Shown: positions 1-14,904 of the stretch, piece by piece
How positions within the stretch are numbered: the first letter of the stretch is position 1
Layout of the letters: each line of letters begins with the position of its first letter
Program-made: the position numbers and the translations under genes
Assembly (NCBI RefSeq): GCF_001638985.1
Contig: NW_017265134.1
Span: forward strand, 868,001 to 932,000
DNA from: Phycomyces blakesleeanus NRRL 1555(-)
Taxonomy: Eukaryota; Mucoromycota; Mucoromycetes; Mucorales; Phycomycetaceae
Reading direction: 5' to 3'
Length of the DNA stretch: 64,000 bases
Notes under the pieces: model-generated
Databases searched by the model: none
Seen by the model: the letters and a program-made list of their open reading frames with translations, nothing else
What the model was told of the DNA's origin: nothing

Positions 1-16
1 GCAAGTTTAATTTTAC

Positions 17-412
17 CTGACCAGCTGTGTCCATAATTTCAACAACATATTCTATTTAATATATATATATATAATAATAATAGTTTAGAGAATTTGGCTC
101 GAGATGACAACGTCTTATTCTTTTTTTTCTTTATTAAAAAGAAAATCAAGCCAAGATTATTCTGAAGAATACATGCCATGTCCTCTGTATTTAATAGTCT
201 TGGTAAAGGTATTTTCGATAGTTGGATAGTAGCTGTCGACAAAATGATTCTCACAGAATTGAATCACAAGTGATGATTTGCCTACGACTCACATGAGTTT
301 GTGTTATCGATACCATCTAGGGAATTCTTCTGTTATTTGTTATTTTATTTCTTTTACCAACGGCTCTTGAACCGAGAACCGCGATTCTTCTTGCTTTGGC
401 TTGATTTGACAT
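17..412 (-). CDS. rheb: Rheb family small GTPase, 5' part (gene continues beyond left edge)
   Basis: Ras-superfamily switch that in other organisms activates TOR complex 1 at lysosome/vacuole membranes when GTP-bound. Three exons are visible: 358-412, 177-281 and 17-51; a further intron starts at 16 and the rest lies outside the window. The 64 visible residues contain the G1 P-loop (SRAVGKSSL, about residues 15-23; the Arg third in the loop is a Rheb hallmark), the effector region with DSYYPTIENTFTK, and the G3 motif DTAGQ at the very end. The start ATG at 412-410 gives MSNQAKARRIAVLG, the usual short Rheb N-terminus. The intron between exons 2 and 3 (52-176) begins with GC rather than GT; only this junction keeps the frame into VEIMDTAGQ. 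The C-terminal CAAX box cannot be seen. Ras itself is the alternative, but the P-loop and effector sequence favour Rheb. Confidence 0.9.
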
Positions 413-617
413 GCTGAAACGTGAGGAAAAGATGGTGCCAAGACCAAAAGCCGCAGCTTTAACTCTGTAAGTAGCAAGATAACGTCATCATTCGTGGGTG
501 AACGATGACCCATTTCCTATAGAAACAATTTATAATGCAAATAAAATATGATAAAAAGTAGATCTTTGTGCATTCTTGCTTGTAATCTTCTATACCCTTG
601 ATAATAATAATAAAAGC

Positions 618-648
<31 letters not shown>

Positions 649-1015
649 CTGTGAACCACATGGGAAAAAATCCTCTTGATATGACAGCTGTAAACAACGA
701 GTTTCGATATTTATCTTGTGGTAGTGTACACACAGCACAGAGCACAGAGCACACAACACACAACACACAGCACATGTGAGTGTGAGTGCGTATGTTTTCT
801 TGATTGATTACTTAATCTTACACCTCGTAAACGTATTCATTAAAGTGTCGAGACATTGTGGTAAATTCCAAAAAGATATTGTATTTTGGTTCAAAATAAA
901 TAATGTTAACTATAGTAGTGGTAGAAGGGTAATTTTGGTGTGGACCATTAGGGTCCTCTAGAGATCTAGTGAAAATAAAAATAAAACGGCACAAAGCAGG
1001 TTCAAAATTGAAAAG
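413..1015. other. Intergenic: Rheb promoter side and S6K 3' flank
   Basis: No gene is seen. It holds a TA dinucleotide run near 622-650 and a CA-rich run (about 728-776). It contains the 5' flank of the Rheb gene and the 3' flank of the kinase gene, both on the minus strand. Confidence 0.6.
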
Positions 1016-2760
<1,745 letters not shown>

Positions 2761-4629
2761 TAGATTAAAAGAATAATTGATTGTGTCTTTGCTTATTATA
2801 TATATATATATATGAGAATGAGCAGGATCTGGTTTTAGTCGACCAAGTGTTGTAGTCTATATAACATAGGGTTACCAGATACATACATACACATGCATAC
2901 AAATGTATGTATATTATGTATATTAAATATAAGTTGGTTTTATATATGTGAATTTTTGTTTTTGTTTTTGTTCAAAGGCTTAGAACCTACATGATAAATA
3001 CGTTTATTGTATGGTACTTGTTTATTTTCCCAGGGATTGTTTGTCCAAAATAAAGCAGAAAAAAAAAGAGGAGAAGTCTATATATGTACAACAAATTCGG
3101 ATCGAATACAAAGAAATAGAGACAGACAGACAGAGAACGGACACTCAAGTAGAGCTTAGCACGTCACTTGGTAACACCGCACTCCTTGGTCCCTTGGTAA
3201 TACTCCCACATGAATATTGCACGCAACTGTATGTGTGTGTGTGTTTGTAGATCATGTAAATCGTTACGATATATTATTCCACATATACATATTTTATGAT
3301 ATATACATTCATACACGTATACATAAAAAAAAAGAGTATTAAATGAGCCAAAGGCGATATGTTATAGTTTTATTTTGCTTAGAAGAAATAAGTATTGCAT
3401 ACAAAGCTCCTTTAGATATGTAGCCTTTTATTTTTTAGAAAGATAACCTTGTATTTGAACTTGGGATCCACACACTTGTAAAGCATTGAACATACTGAGA
3501 ACTATACTCCAAGCGGTATGGTAACATCACTGACATTGCTTTTTTTTTTGGTTGTGGTACCTGAGCAACATCTAAAGCTCTCAATTGACTCAAGTAAACC
3601 ATGGTTGATATGGATCCATGTCTTTTTGTCTTCTAGCTATTGCTTGCTGCCCTTTCTTTCCTAAAAATTCCACAGTTTAAAACAAATGTCTTGTTTAGTT
3701 GTAGTTTATATACTACATGATGTTATAGTAAATAACACCAATTGGCTCTTGTCATTGAGGGACCCAAAACCGCCCGGGAATAAAGACTCGTACAAAAGAA
3801 AAGTAGAATATAGAAATAATGAAAGTTATATAAAATATCTCATAATTACATAAATCTTAATAGTCAAAAATAATTATCAAGTAATTCGGATTCATGAAAA
3901 TAATTGCCACATATTCATATTAAACACACTGCAACAAAGTAAACTTGGGGTTTACTTAAAGACATGTACATAATGAATGAACACACAATATTTATAGAAA
4001 ATTTACGTAATAAATATCTAATCTAAGCTTATTTTGAAACCTGTGCTTTTCTTGCAAACAAAAAGGAAATTTTTATATACATATATAAAACTGTTAAATA
4101 TGGAAATTTGGCTGTGGATCACATCACTATAAAATATATCGGTCTTTCTATACGCTTAATTGTAGAGCAACTTGAAACGCATGCTTCATGAAAGTCGTCA
4201 ATAGGGCAACAATGCACATAATATGCCATTATAGCAGTAGTAGTAATACCAGACAATGGAAAATCTATCATCATCTTTTTTTGTATAGCTTCCATTCATA
4301 CACATACATCCCTTCCTTATTTCTTTTTCCTTTTTGAAATGTGTTTCAAGAGATATGATTGGATTGTGGTGATTCAATGAAAGTAGTACGTCACATCTGT
4401 CGCGTACCGGTGCATTTAGCTTGTTCACGTGAGCTTGAACTTTGGCTCTACTGGGCGCCTTTTTTTTTCTTTATATATATTTTTTCTATCCAGACCACCC
4501 GCACCACGACCGTATTCTCAAGCGAGACTACTTCATCACTCTACGTACAAAGAATAAGGCATTATTTATAGAGAACGCTCTTAAATTTCTTGATACTCCT
4601 TTTTCGTAACAACAAAAGAAGAATACACG
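2761..4629. other. Long intergenic spacer between S6K and PP2A-A
   Basis: Divergent promoter region for the kinase (minus) and PP2A-A (plus). It is A+T-rich with TA runs near 2800 and 4080. No convincing coding exon is seen. A decayed tRNA-like stretch lies at about 3446-3517 on the minus strand (see findings). Confidence 0.6.
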
Positions 4630-7606
4630 ATGGAAGTTGACACACACGCCGTGACGCCTACAGAATATATGGATGAAGACCCCGTTAACATGACCCAGCC
4701 AGCTCAAGATGAACTTTACTCCGTAGCTGTTCTGATTGATGAGTTAAAGCATGAAGATATTCAATTGCGCTTGAATGCTATGAAGAAGTTACCCATCATC
4801 GCAGATGCTCTTGGTCAAGAAAGAACAAGAGAAGAGCTTATTCCTTTCTTGCGAGGTGAGCATTTTCTTCTTCTGCTTCAGATTCCATCTATCTTGAGTT
4901 CATCATAAATGAACATATACCGAGATGGCACTTGTAGAAGTGAAAGTAATATGACGTAAACCTGAAAGAGGAGGGATGGGGGACAGATTATGTCGACCTC
5001 TCTTGGGTTTACGTGTATATGTATATATATATGTGTGTGTGTGCTTATGTGCGTGTGTGGGATGTGCGTGTACGGATGTGCAGATTCGATAGACAAATCT
5101 ATAAAGCAAAATATTCAACACGAAATCTTTTTTCTTCTACTCCTTTTTTTTTGCTTTGTTGTTAGAGTCTATTGACGATGATGACGAGGTGCTTTTGGCT
5201 TTGGCTGAGGAACTTGGAAAACTTACAGACGCTGTGGGTGGTCCTGAATACGCGCATTATCTGCTGGTTCCCCTTGAAAGTATTGCTGCTGTAGAAGAAT
5301 CAACAGTTAGAGACAGGGTAAAAAAACAAAAACAACAAATTGAAACAAACACTTGGTTTCCGATCCCACACACATAGACACACAGAAAAAGAAAAGAAAA
5401 GAAAAAAGAAAGTTTTGTTTAGACTGTCTGATGCTTTTTGTGCGTGTATATGTTTTTATGTATTTACATTTATAGGCTGTTGCGTCGCTCTGCACATTGG
5501 CTGATGTTCTTCCTCAAAGACAGCTTAATGAATACTTTGTACCCCTTTTGAAGAGATTGAGCATGGGCGAATGGTTCACAAGTCGGACTTCGGCTACTGG
5601 TCTGTACGCTGCTGTCTACAGAAAGAGCTCGAAGGAGCTCCAGGCTGAATTGACTAGGTAAAAGCCTGACAAGTAAACGACCCGTATTTCTTTGTTCTGG
5701 TATTTATCAGAAAGCTTTTAGTATGTTCTCTCAGTTGGTACAGGACGATAGTCCGATGGTCAGAAGAGCTGCTGCAAAGGCTCTGGCTGTAAGTGGAGCA
5801 TAAAAAGGACAGACCCGAGACGTCAGAATTCATGGTTGTCTATATTGTGTATTACAGCAACTGGCTGGACAGGTGGCGCCTGAAGATATTTTCGAAACCA
5901 GCGTCAACTGGTTCCACAAACTTGCCCAAGATGACCAAGACTCCGTTCGTCTCTTGACTGTTGAGAGCTTGGCTGCCCTGGCCAAGCTCCTCACACCTGA
6001 GCAGAACTTGGAGCACTTGCTCCCTAGCTTCAAATCCTTGGCGGATGACAAGTCGTGGCGTGTTAGATATATGGTTGCCTCTAAATATGTTGAGGTAAAA
6101 AAGCAAATATACAAATAGTATCAATGAACAACAGGTTGCCAAAAAAAAGAAAAAACTAAATTATATATACACATTGTTTTATTGATAGATTTCTCAAGCA
6201 TTCGGGGAGACCATTGTTAGAGAACACTTTACAGCTGCATTTATCAACCTTCTTAGAGATCCTGAAGGTGAAGTCAGAACTGCTGCTGCTGGTCAAGTTC
6301 CTGGTAAGCTTGAATTACATTACATTGCATTATAGTTTTTGTCTAGCTTTTATCTGTCTATATATCTATCTGTTTATGTGTGATATCTTTTTTTAATTAT
6401 TTTTTGCTGTGACGTGAAGGCTATGCTAAATTGGTGGAGAAATCTGTTATTCTCGAAAACCTTTTGCCTTGTGTACGTGATTTGGTTACTGATGAGAACC
6501 AACATGCACGTGCTGCTTTGGCAAAGGAGATCAGTGGACTTGCACCTATTGTTGGACAAGAAGCGTAAGTATACAATAGTAAGAATGGTATTAGTCATTT
6601 TAAGCATAAAGATACACCAAACAAAGACAATCAAGGAAATATAACGCATTCAATAATTAGGACTATGGAGTTCTTGCTCCCCACATTCTTGCAGCAATTG
6701 ACAGATGAGTTCCCCGATGTTCGACTTAATGTCATCTCCAATTTGGAGGTGATCAATCAAGGTATTGTGAAAAAAAAACACTATTTTATATTGCTGGCGT
6801 TTTAATTCAATGTATCTAATGTTGCTTTGATTTGCTTTGATTTACTTTAATATTTTATTTTGTGAATAGCTATTGGTATCGATCGTCTCTCACAGGCACT
6901 CCTTCCTGCTATTGTCGAACTTTCTGAAGACAAGCAGTGGCGCATCAGATTGGCCATTATTGAATATATTCCATTGTTGGCTAAGCAATTTGGAGCAAAG
7001 TTCTTTGAAGAAAAGCTTCTTAGTTTGTGTATGTCATGGCTCCGCGACTCTGTCTACTCTATTCGTGAGGCTGCCACAGTGAATCTGAAGAGATTGACAG
7101 AGGTGTTTGGTGGTGAATGGGCAAAAAAGGCTATTATTCCTCAGGTCCTTAAGATGGCCACCGAGTTGAAATACCTCTACAGAATGATCATGGTGTCTGC
7201 ATTGACTGTAAGTTTTTAAATTTCGTGTATACGTTGCACAAAACTCATGTATTAATTTCTTTAGACTATGGCAGAGGCACTGCCTTACGAAATAATTAAT
7301 GATTCCGTATTGCCCACGATTATGAAATTGGCTGATGACCCTATCCCGAATATCCGCTTCAGTGTCGCAAAATCTCTTGAAGCCTTGGTTCCTCTGTTGA
7401 AGCAGACCGGAGACAAGGCTGGTTTGATCCCAAGCACAATAAAGCCGGCTCTTGTAAAGCTAAGCCTTGATGGAGATGGAGATGTCAAGTTCTTCGCAAC
7501 ACGAGCTTTGGAGAGTGGGCAAGTATATGATAAATGGCATTGTGCGAAATACTAACTTCATTGTGTGTGTCAACAGCACTCTGAACTAGTGCCAAAGATA
7601 AAATGA
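4630..7606 (+). CDS. TPD3: Protein phosphatase 2A scaffold subunit A (PR65, HEAT repeats)
   Basis: All-helical scaffold that holds the PP2A catalytic C and regulatory B subunits. Eleven exons: 4630-4855, 5166-5317, 5476-5657, 5722-5788, 5858-6094, 6189-6303, 6420-6564, 6661-6761, 6870-7207, 7265-7522, 7577-7606; 616 aa, close to the usual 590-600. Repeating 39-residue HEAT units are visible, each with an Asp/Val/Arg turn such as [52 protein letters not shown] and [15 protein letters not shown]. The start gives [10 protein letters not shown], an acidic extension before '[19 protein letters not shown]', the conserved first helix. The very C-terminus is uncertain: a GT donor at 7523 (ending HSELVPKIK) or a GC donor at 7519 (ending GTLN) both reach the same acceptor. 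It lies next to S6K and Rheb; PP2A is a known TOR output. Confidence 0.93.
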
Positions 7607-8333
7607 AATGTGGGCAATGATCAAGAGACAACGGAGTTAAGACAAGGAGAAAAATGGAAATGCGAGAGAATGGTCTTCTCATAGAGCAATACAAGATGTA
7701 TGAGAAGGTTTATTTGGGGGTACAGAGCTCTCGTTACTTTCTTTAATCTCTGTTTTCTTCTTTTGCTTTTGCTCTTTCGTCTCTCTTTTGTCTTGTATAT
7801 TGTAGTTTACTTGTGTTATTCCATCCTCATCAGTCTGTCGTCGTCTCTCTTTCTCTCTTTCTTTTTTACAACCCAAACCTTGTCTTATTTTTCTTTCTAC
7901 CTTCTTTCGCTTCCCTGCTACGGAACCCCTTTAAAATAAAAAATAAATAAAAAAAGATGATACGTCGCCTTTGAAATACCTTTAACTTGCCTTTTTGAAT
8001 TAGCAAAAACAGTAAAAGTCATATTCTGCTGGTTTATATTACCAAGTGTCACACCAAGTGTCACACCAAAATTAAGGAATGCTGATCAATCTAGATGGTA
8101 TTGAAAGAGAACATTAGAAGGCCCTTTAAAGATTCCCGCTACATTTTGCTTCTCTTTCTTTTCTGTTATATTTACTGCTTGTCTATATCAAGTAACCTTG
8201 AAAATATCAATAGTTTGATTAAATATTCCCTCCTTTCCCCCCTTTATTTTTATCTTATTTTTAAAAACATAAGTACGATAATATATTTTATTCTAAAACA
8301 CACAGTAAAGTATTTATTACAAGAAACAGGATC
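7607..8333. other. Intergenic spacer upstream of IQGAP
   Basis: Pyrimidine-rich tracts (about 7740-7900) precede the IQGAP start and probably form promoter/leader DNA. A perfect 12-bp direct duplication (ACCAAGTGTCAC twice) lies at 8041-8064. No gene is seen. Confidence 0.55.
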
Positions 8334-11300
8334 ATGTCTCATCCTACGCCACTTATACGCTTGTCAAATATGGCTGGCAAGAAAGGTCTTTCAGATCTCC
8401 ACATACCCACTATCACAGACGATGCCCAAGATGTTATTGGTAAAATACTATAGTTTTCGTCAAGGCTTTAAATAATGTGTATTAAGTACCTTTCTTTGTA
8501 TTATATAGGAATGCAAGGTGAAATATGATCTTTACATTTATTTTGTGATGATTTTCATTAATACATTATTAGGCCGAATTCGTCTCCAGAAAGATGACCG
8601 TGCAGTTCACAGTCAGTGGATGGATAAACAGAGAAACAATTTGCAGGCATATGAATATCTCTGTCACATTGGCGAAGCTAAAGAGTAAATGTTTATTTAT
8701 TTGTCTTTTGTTTGCTACCGTTTAAGTTACAAGATATTTACGAGCTTATTGTTAGGTGGATCGAAGATTGTCTTGAATATGAAATCGAACCTATTACTAA
8801 ACTAGAAGAGTCTATGCGTAACGGTGTAGTACTTGCCAAGCTAGCAGATTATTTTGCACCTGGAGTAGTACGAAAGATCTTTATTGTAAGTTGAGCCCAA
8901 ACCTAGATTAGTTACAAGGCACGGCTAATCTTGTCTGTAACAGGATGACAAGCTTCAATTCAAGCATTCAGACAACATCAACTTTTTTTTTGCTGCCCTG
9001 AGGGTCGTCCGTCTCCCTCAAATCTTTTGGTTTGAACTGACAGACCTATATGACAAGAAGAACATTCCAAAAGTGATCTACTGTATACATGCACTCAGGT
9101 AAGAAAAGCAGCTTGATCCAGTTCTGATTGAATAATGGCGACATTCTTATCCAAAATAATACCTCTTGTTTGCTTTATAATAGCCATTTGTTGGCTAGGC
9201 GCAACATGGCTCCTAACATCAAGAATCTTTTGGGCCAGCTCCAGTTCACAAGTAATAAATCTTAAGTTTGAGTATATTGTACATAGATATTAATTACCCT
9301 TTGTGTGTATGTGTAGATGAAGAATTGACTGCAACACAGCGCGGGCTTGATATAGCCGGTGTTGCGATGCCAAACTTTATGAATATTGGATCTTCACTTT
9401 GTAAAGAACTAGAAGAAGATTTTGATGATGTAAATAGCAATTACCATCTCCAACAGATGGATATAATCACATACTACTTGGAAGATAGTATGTCGGATCC
9501 CTCAACACCGGATCTTGTAATCGAAGGAGAGGGAGAATATGATTCAGATGACACCACCCCTATGAGCAGTGAAGATCGTAAGAAACCCAATCGAATATCT
9601 TTTGAATCGTATCTAATACCAGAATACACCATTTTTTCTATATTTTATTCATTATTTTAACATTCGTTGACTTTAGGGTTCGAGAAGTACTGGAACAGCC
9701 CTAATATAATGCGCGATTTATTGAAGTGTCAGAGTTACGTGCGTACTTGGTTAGAGCGCAGAAAATTTCAAACCACTCAGAAGGAACACCGCTCAAATTT
9801 CTTCATTACTCAAATCACTAATGTCCAGGCTTGCGTTCGAGGAAACATGAGTCGACGTGATATGAGCGAAAAGCGCAAAGCATTTGAATCTTCAAAAGAA
9901 TGGATCACTCTGGTGTGTATACAATTATCATAAGATTAATTCGACAGAGTTTCGTGGAATGAAACCTACAGAAAAAATAATTCTTAACTATCGCGCGCGT
10001 GTATTTAGGTTCAGGCAGCTTGTCGGGGCACTATCATACGCAAGAAGAAAAAGAGTTTGATGGAATATTATCTCTCCAATATTTCTAGTATAATCACTGC
10101 CCAAAATATAATCAGAAAAAGACAAAAAGGAAATGCCTATCACCGGCTTAGTAAGTTACCTGCAAAATATAGTCTGTGTGTATGTGGGTATGAACAAAAT
10201 GTTTATAAAATTGTGTATTTCTTAAAAGACGTGGATAGGAACCCTTCAGTTGGCACAGTTAAGCGATTTGTGCACATGCTAGTTGATGGTGATCTTGACT
10301 TTGAGAGCGAGCAAGGTGGGTGGGTTGAGCAAAACAAAAAGAAATCATAATTAACCCTGCATCTTGACTATGGTTATTTAGAAATCGAGGATCTACAGCA
10401 GCAAATCATTGAGCATATTCGGGAAAACAAAAAATTAGATGAACACGTTAACATGGTAGACGTTCATATTTCTCTGTTTTTGAAGAACGTTATTACAATC
10501 GAGGACGCTATGAAATGCTCAGGAATATTCAAAAAAAAGAAAGAGAAGAAGAGATTAAGTGAAATGGTGGCAAAAAACAACTCTATCAACCTTCATTCAT
10601 TGTCTACTTATGATAAGCCTAGCAGAGATCGACTCATTGTGTACCAACAGTTTGTATACTGTCTCCAAACAGAACCAAAATACTTGGCACGATTGTTACA
10701 AATGACAAATCGCGGCATGTTAGGAAGCTTTAGTGATAATAAGATTATCGAAAATACTGTCTTGACTCTGTTTGGTTACGGAACGACTTCTCGAGAAGAA
10801 TATTTGCTGCTGAATCTCTGCAAGGCAAGTATTATAAAACTCGGGCCCTTTAATTCTGGTTTAATAAGTGTATGCATCGATTAATCTTTATTGGAATTTA
10901 GTATTGCATTAAGGAAGAGATAAAGCAAGTGAGAAGCCCGCAAGAGTTTATGCGTGGGAATTATACCTTTATGCGACTTATTGTTCAGACAAATAGGTAA
11001 CTATTCTTTGCGCTTATTTTTGTAAATATTACTCTAATATTTCATATTAAAGAGGTGCCAAGGAAAGACACTTTTTCCGCAATCTGTTAAGTCCGCTCGT
11101 TGAAAGTATTATTTCTAATCAATTTATTGATTTGGAGACAAATCCGGTAAAGATCTACCAAAAATCTATTAACAATGAAGAAACACGCACTGGTCGTAAA
11201 TCAAGTCGCGTACCAGCTGACAGTGCTGCAAAAGCATTAGAAGATCCTGAAGTTAGGGAAATATTCTTCAACCACCTTCAAAATCTACAAGAAGTCACCA

Positions 11301-13197
11301 GAGGCTTTATGCAAGCAATCACGGAGGCAGTTGATGATGTTCCTTATGGAATTCGTGTTATTGCTCTTGAACTTAATTTGCGACTAGAAAATTCATTCCC
11401 CAAAGAGTCAAGAGAGTATATCACCAAAGTCATCGGTAACTTTATTTATTACAGATACCTCAATCCAGCCATTGTGTAAGTGAGACTCATAAAACAAACC
11501 CGGCTCCGTGTTAAGCTATTATAATACTAAACAAATATTGTATGGTTCATGTTTTATTTGTGCTATTTCAGTGCTCCTGAACAATACGATGTAACCGAAT
11601 CAATAATTACTCCTATGCAACGACAGAATCTTGCAGAGGTATATAACTCTACAATATAATACACTACGAGACTTTGGCTCTAATTGTTTTTTGCAGGTTT
11701 CCAAAGTTCTTCACAATATTTCGAGTGGAAAGCTGTATGACGTAGCTGATCATCTTTCCCCTTTAAACCGATTAGTGCAAGATGCTTCACAAATGTTCTC
11801 TGAATGGTTTTCGAGAAGTAAGTTTAAAATATATATTATATAAGTTATAGTTATTGATGGCGTGTTATTTGACTTCCTCAGTTATGGATGTAAAGGATCC
11901 AGAAACTTTCTTTGGCATCGATCAACTTGGGGACCAGACTAGCGTTAGCAAACCAATTGTGTGTATTACTCCAAGTGAGTTATTCCACCTACACCGAATT
12001 CTTCAGGATCACACAAAGTATATCATACCCGAGGAACAGGGAACCTTGTATGACATCCTTCAAGATCTCGGACCAGCTCCGGATAGCCAAAATCGCAATG
12101 TGTCTGAAGGCGCTACCCTGACTCTTCGCCTCACTAGCCGTCTAGACACCCTTTCTAAGAACCCTGCTTCACAACTTAAACAGATGTTGGATAATGCCAA
12201 GCGTATTGTTATACATGTATTGAGAATCCAGTCTGGTGCTGACTTATATACTATCCTCAATACTCCTGTCGAAGTTGAGCATGAATACATGTGGACTGAA
12301 TATAGAGAGGTCGAGTTTCCTGAGTTTTTAGATAATGGCTCAGCTGTGAGCAAGAAGAGATATCTAAAGGTTGATAATTCAGGCCTAATTATGGACATCA
12401 AAAGGTATATTATGTGATGAGATATACTAGAGAGCGATCAAACTAACGCTTCAAATAAACCAGTCTTACTTTTAACCAGCTAAAAAACATTGCGAAAGGG
12501 TTTATTGACCTCTTAGAGAAGTCTGGGGCCTTTGAAACAAATGATACCTGTCAAGAATTGATAAATATGATTGCTAATGATATTACAAATAAGAACTCCC
12601 GTCGAGCTAAACGAGATGAACAGATCCAAACTATGCGGCGCACATTAGACTGTCTGGTGAAGAAGCAGCAGTATCTCCGCGATCAAGGTGCACAGTACGA
12701 AGGTTATTTGAATGGTTGTTTAACTGCCATGGCTGTGAAGCGAGGCAAAAAATCTCGTTTTGTATTTCCCTTTACTCGCCAATACTTTCACATCCGAGGG
12801 CTTCAGCGTCAGGGCCTTGTTCCAAAGTATGGGTCTTACAAGTATACTGCAAAGCAGCTGTATGATAGAGGGATTATTGTTTCATTGGGTGACATCCCGG
12901 AAAAGCATTTTGAGCGCGTTCCTATTATTCTGTCAATGGACAGAGCAGGAATTGTGGTTATTGAGGGAAGTTACTCGGCATGGGGTATTCATTCAGTCCA
13001 GGTGGATATGAGATATGAGGATCTGTTACAAGCTCAATATGATGGTGTGCAAACAACGTCTGTGCTCGATGGTGCTGGATTGGTGAACGTCAATCTTTTG
13101 ATTCATCTTATCAACAAAAAGTAAGCTTCTTTATGATATAAAAAATTATTATGGTGTTCTAAAATTCAATTCTTTTGTTACCAGGTTTTACGCATAG
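8334..13197 (+). CDS. IQG1: IQGAP / Rng2-Iqg1 cytokinesis scaffold
   Basis: Actin- and calmodulin-binding scaffold needed in fungi for assembly of the cytokinetic ring. Eighteen exons: 8334-8439, 8509-8517, 8573-8684, 8756-8885, 8944-9098, 9184-9251, 9317-9577, 9677-9912, 10009-10150, 10229-10315, 10382-10824, 10902-10996, 11053-11475, 11572-11638, 11697-11817, 11882-12404, 12464-13120, 13185-13197; 1215 aa. Domains in order: calponin-homology (about 76-185, WIEDCLEYEIEP...NGVVLAKLADYFAP); IQ region (about 290-430, VQACVRGNMSRR, VQAACRGTIIRKKKK); RasGAP-related domain (about 540-880, GYGTTSREEYLLLNLCK...FIYYRYLNPAIVAPEQYDV); RasGAP C-terminal domain (about 1010-1150). It ends LINKKFYA. The residue equivalent to the GAP arginine finger is not Arg (TLFGYG), as expected for IQGAPs. 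Exon 2 is only 9 bp, and the intron at 10825-10901 is GC-AG. Confidence 0.95.
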
Positions 13198-14398
13198 TAT
13201 CATTTAAAAAAATTATAATGGCTTTTTTAAAGGCATGATACCCCCTGTTTATTTAATATATTTTTTTATGCTTCTAGATCAGTATGTATACTAAATCAGT
13301 GTCTGGTACACAGGTTTGGTATGCTTTACCTTGATTCAGAGCTTGCAAGCAACCAAGAGCATAGAACGATAGAAAAATGATAAGAAATGAGTTTAAAAAT
13401 TGAAATTAACATATTGAAAGGGGGAAAAAGAGGCTCAGCCAAAACATCACCCTAAAATCTTGCAAAATCCGATAAAGACACGCTCTAAAACCCTCCACTT
13501 TTTTTACTGTGTATTACTGTACTAAATGAAACATAAAGGAAAGAAAAAATCAAAAGATTCTGGTATATAATATAATGTATATTCTTATGATCGTTGGTAG
13601 CAAAATAAGGCTTTAGTTTAAGAAACAGGTAGTTCGTTTGAGAATGACAACTTATTACTCAAGTCTGAATTTTCAGTCATTGTTATATTTTTTATCACTG
13701 ATTCTTTAAAAAAATAATATGCTAATATAGAAACAATATTGGGTATTAGAACTTCCCCTAAATACAAAAAAAAAAACTTTACGGGAGTTTCGATATTCTC
13801 GTTCATCTCTTTTTACTTTACTAAATTCATATATTCTTTATTGGCAGATTTAGTGTGTGTTTTTTTAAACATAAACTCCTAGAGATACTTCTAGACATGC
13901 ATTTTTTCCCGTAGTGTATTATTACCTTAGGGTATTTCTCTTTATAAATTCTGCTGAAGTAACTGCTTCACCTGTTCGTAGGCAGCATTACCAATACAAA
14001 ATTTACTGTATAGCCCAGCGAAGCACCAGGCTGTTTTTTCTGCAGAAAAGACATTAAGATTTTCAATCAGTTAACTATACTGATAAACAAGTCAATATTG
14101 GTATTGTGTAAGCTGAATGTGAAGTTAAGCTCTTTTTTTTGTTTAATCCTTAACAGAGTCTCAAGTATTTTATATTTTTCCTATTGAAGATATCAACTCT
14201 CATTCTATCTCTAGTTAACCCTTAATTCTGCTATACGTTTCTATTGGTTTCTGCACCATAATCTCCAAACATTTTATATATATCACTCATTCTCTTGAAA
14301 AATTATCTTGACACTTTGAACCACTGGTATAACCTCATTTCAATAAAACCTAACCTGGAATTCAGAATCCCGCCACCTACTCTGTTGAGATCACGATA

Positions 14399-14438
<40 letters not shown>

Positions 14439-14904
14439 TTATTTCTTTATTTTCTGTTTTTTACTTGCTGCTTGATATTACTTTGAAATATATGTTGACT
14501 AATTTTATGGCGGATGTTGGGTACCTTTTGCGTCCACTTGTGTATGGGCAAAAGAAGAAAGCTTTTTCTTGCGTTCTCGTACAAGCGCACAGACCAGCCT
14601 AGAGTAACCTACAAATCGCCGTTATAGAAACTTGTACTCCACTTTGAGAGTTATTGCTACACCGATCAATACCGAACCTTTCCTTGCTTCTTTGCTTTGC
14701 TTTGGTTTACTTTGCTTCACTTTGAAAGAGTCATATTCTCTAGTAATTTAATTGAATATTATTAACTGTCTATTATGCCTTAGAACAGTTACACAAACCC
14801 AAGAAAAAGAATATACAGCTATATCACGTTTGCTCTGACGTGGACATCTAAGACTGACAAAAAGCGCAGTCCTAACCTTTAATCGCAGATGAAAAAAATT
14901 TCTG
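13198..14904. other. Gene-poor A+T-rich spacer with TA microsatellite
   Basis: No supported gene. A pure TA run occupies about 14404-14438. Scattered poly-A/T tracts; nothing else recognisable. Confidence 0.55.
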
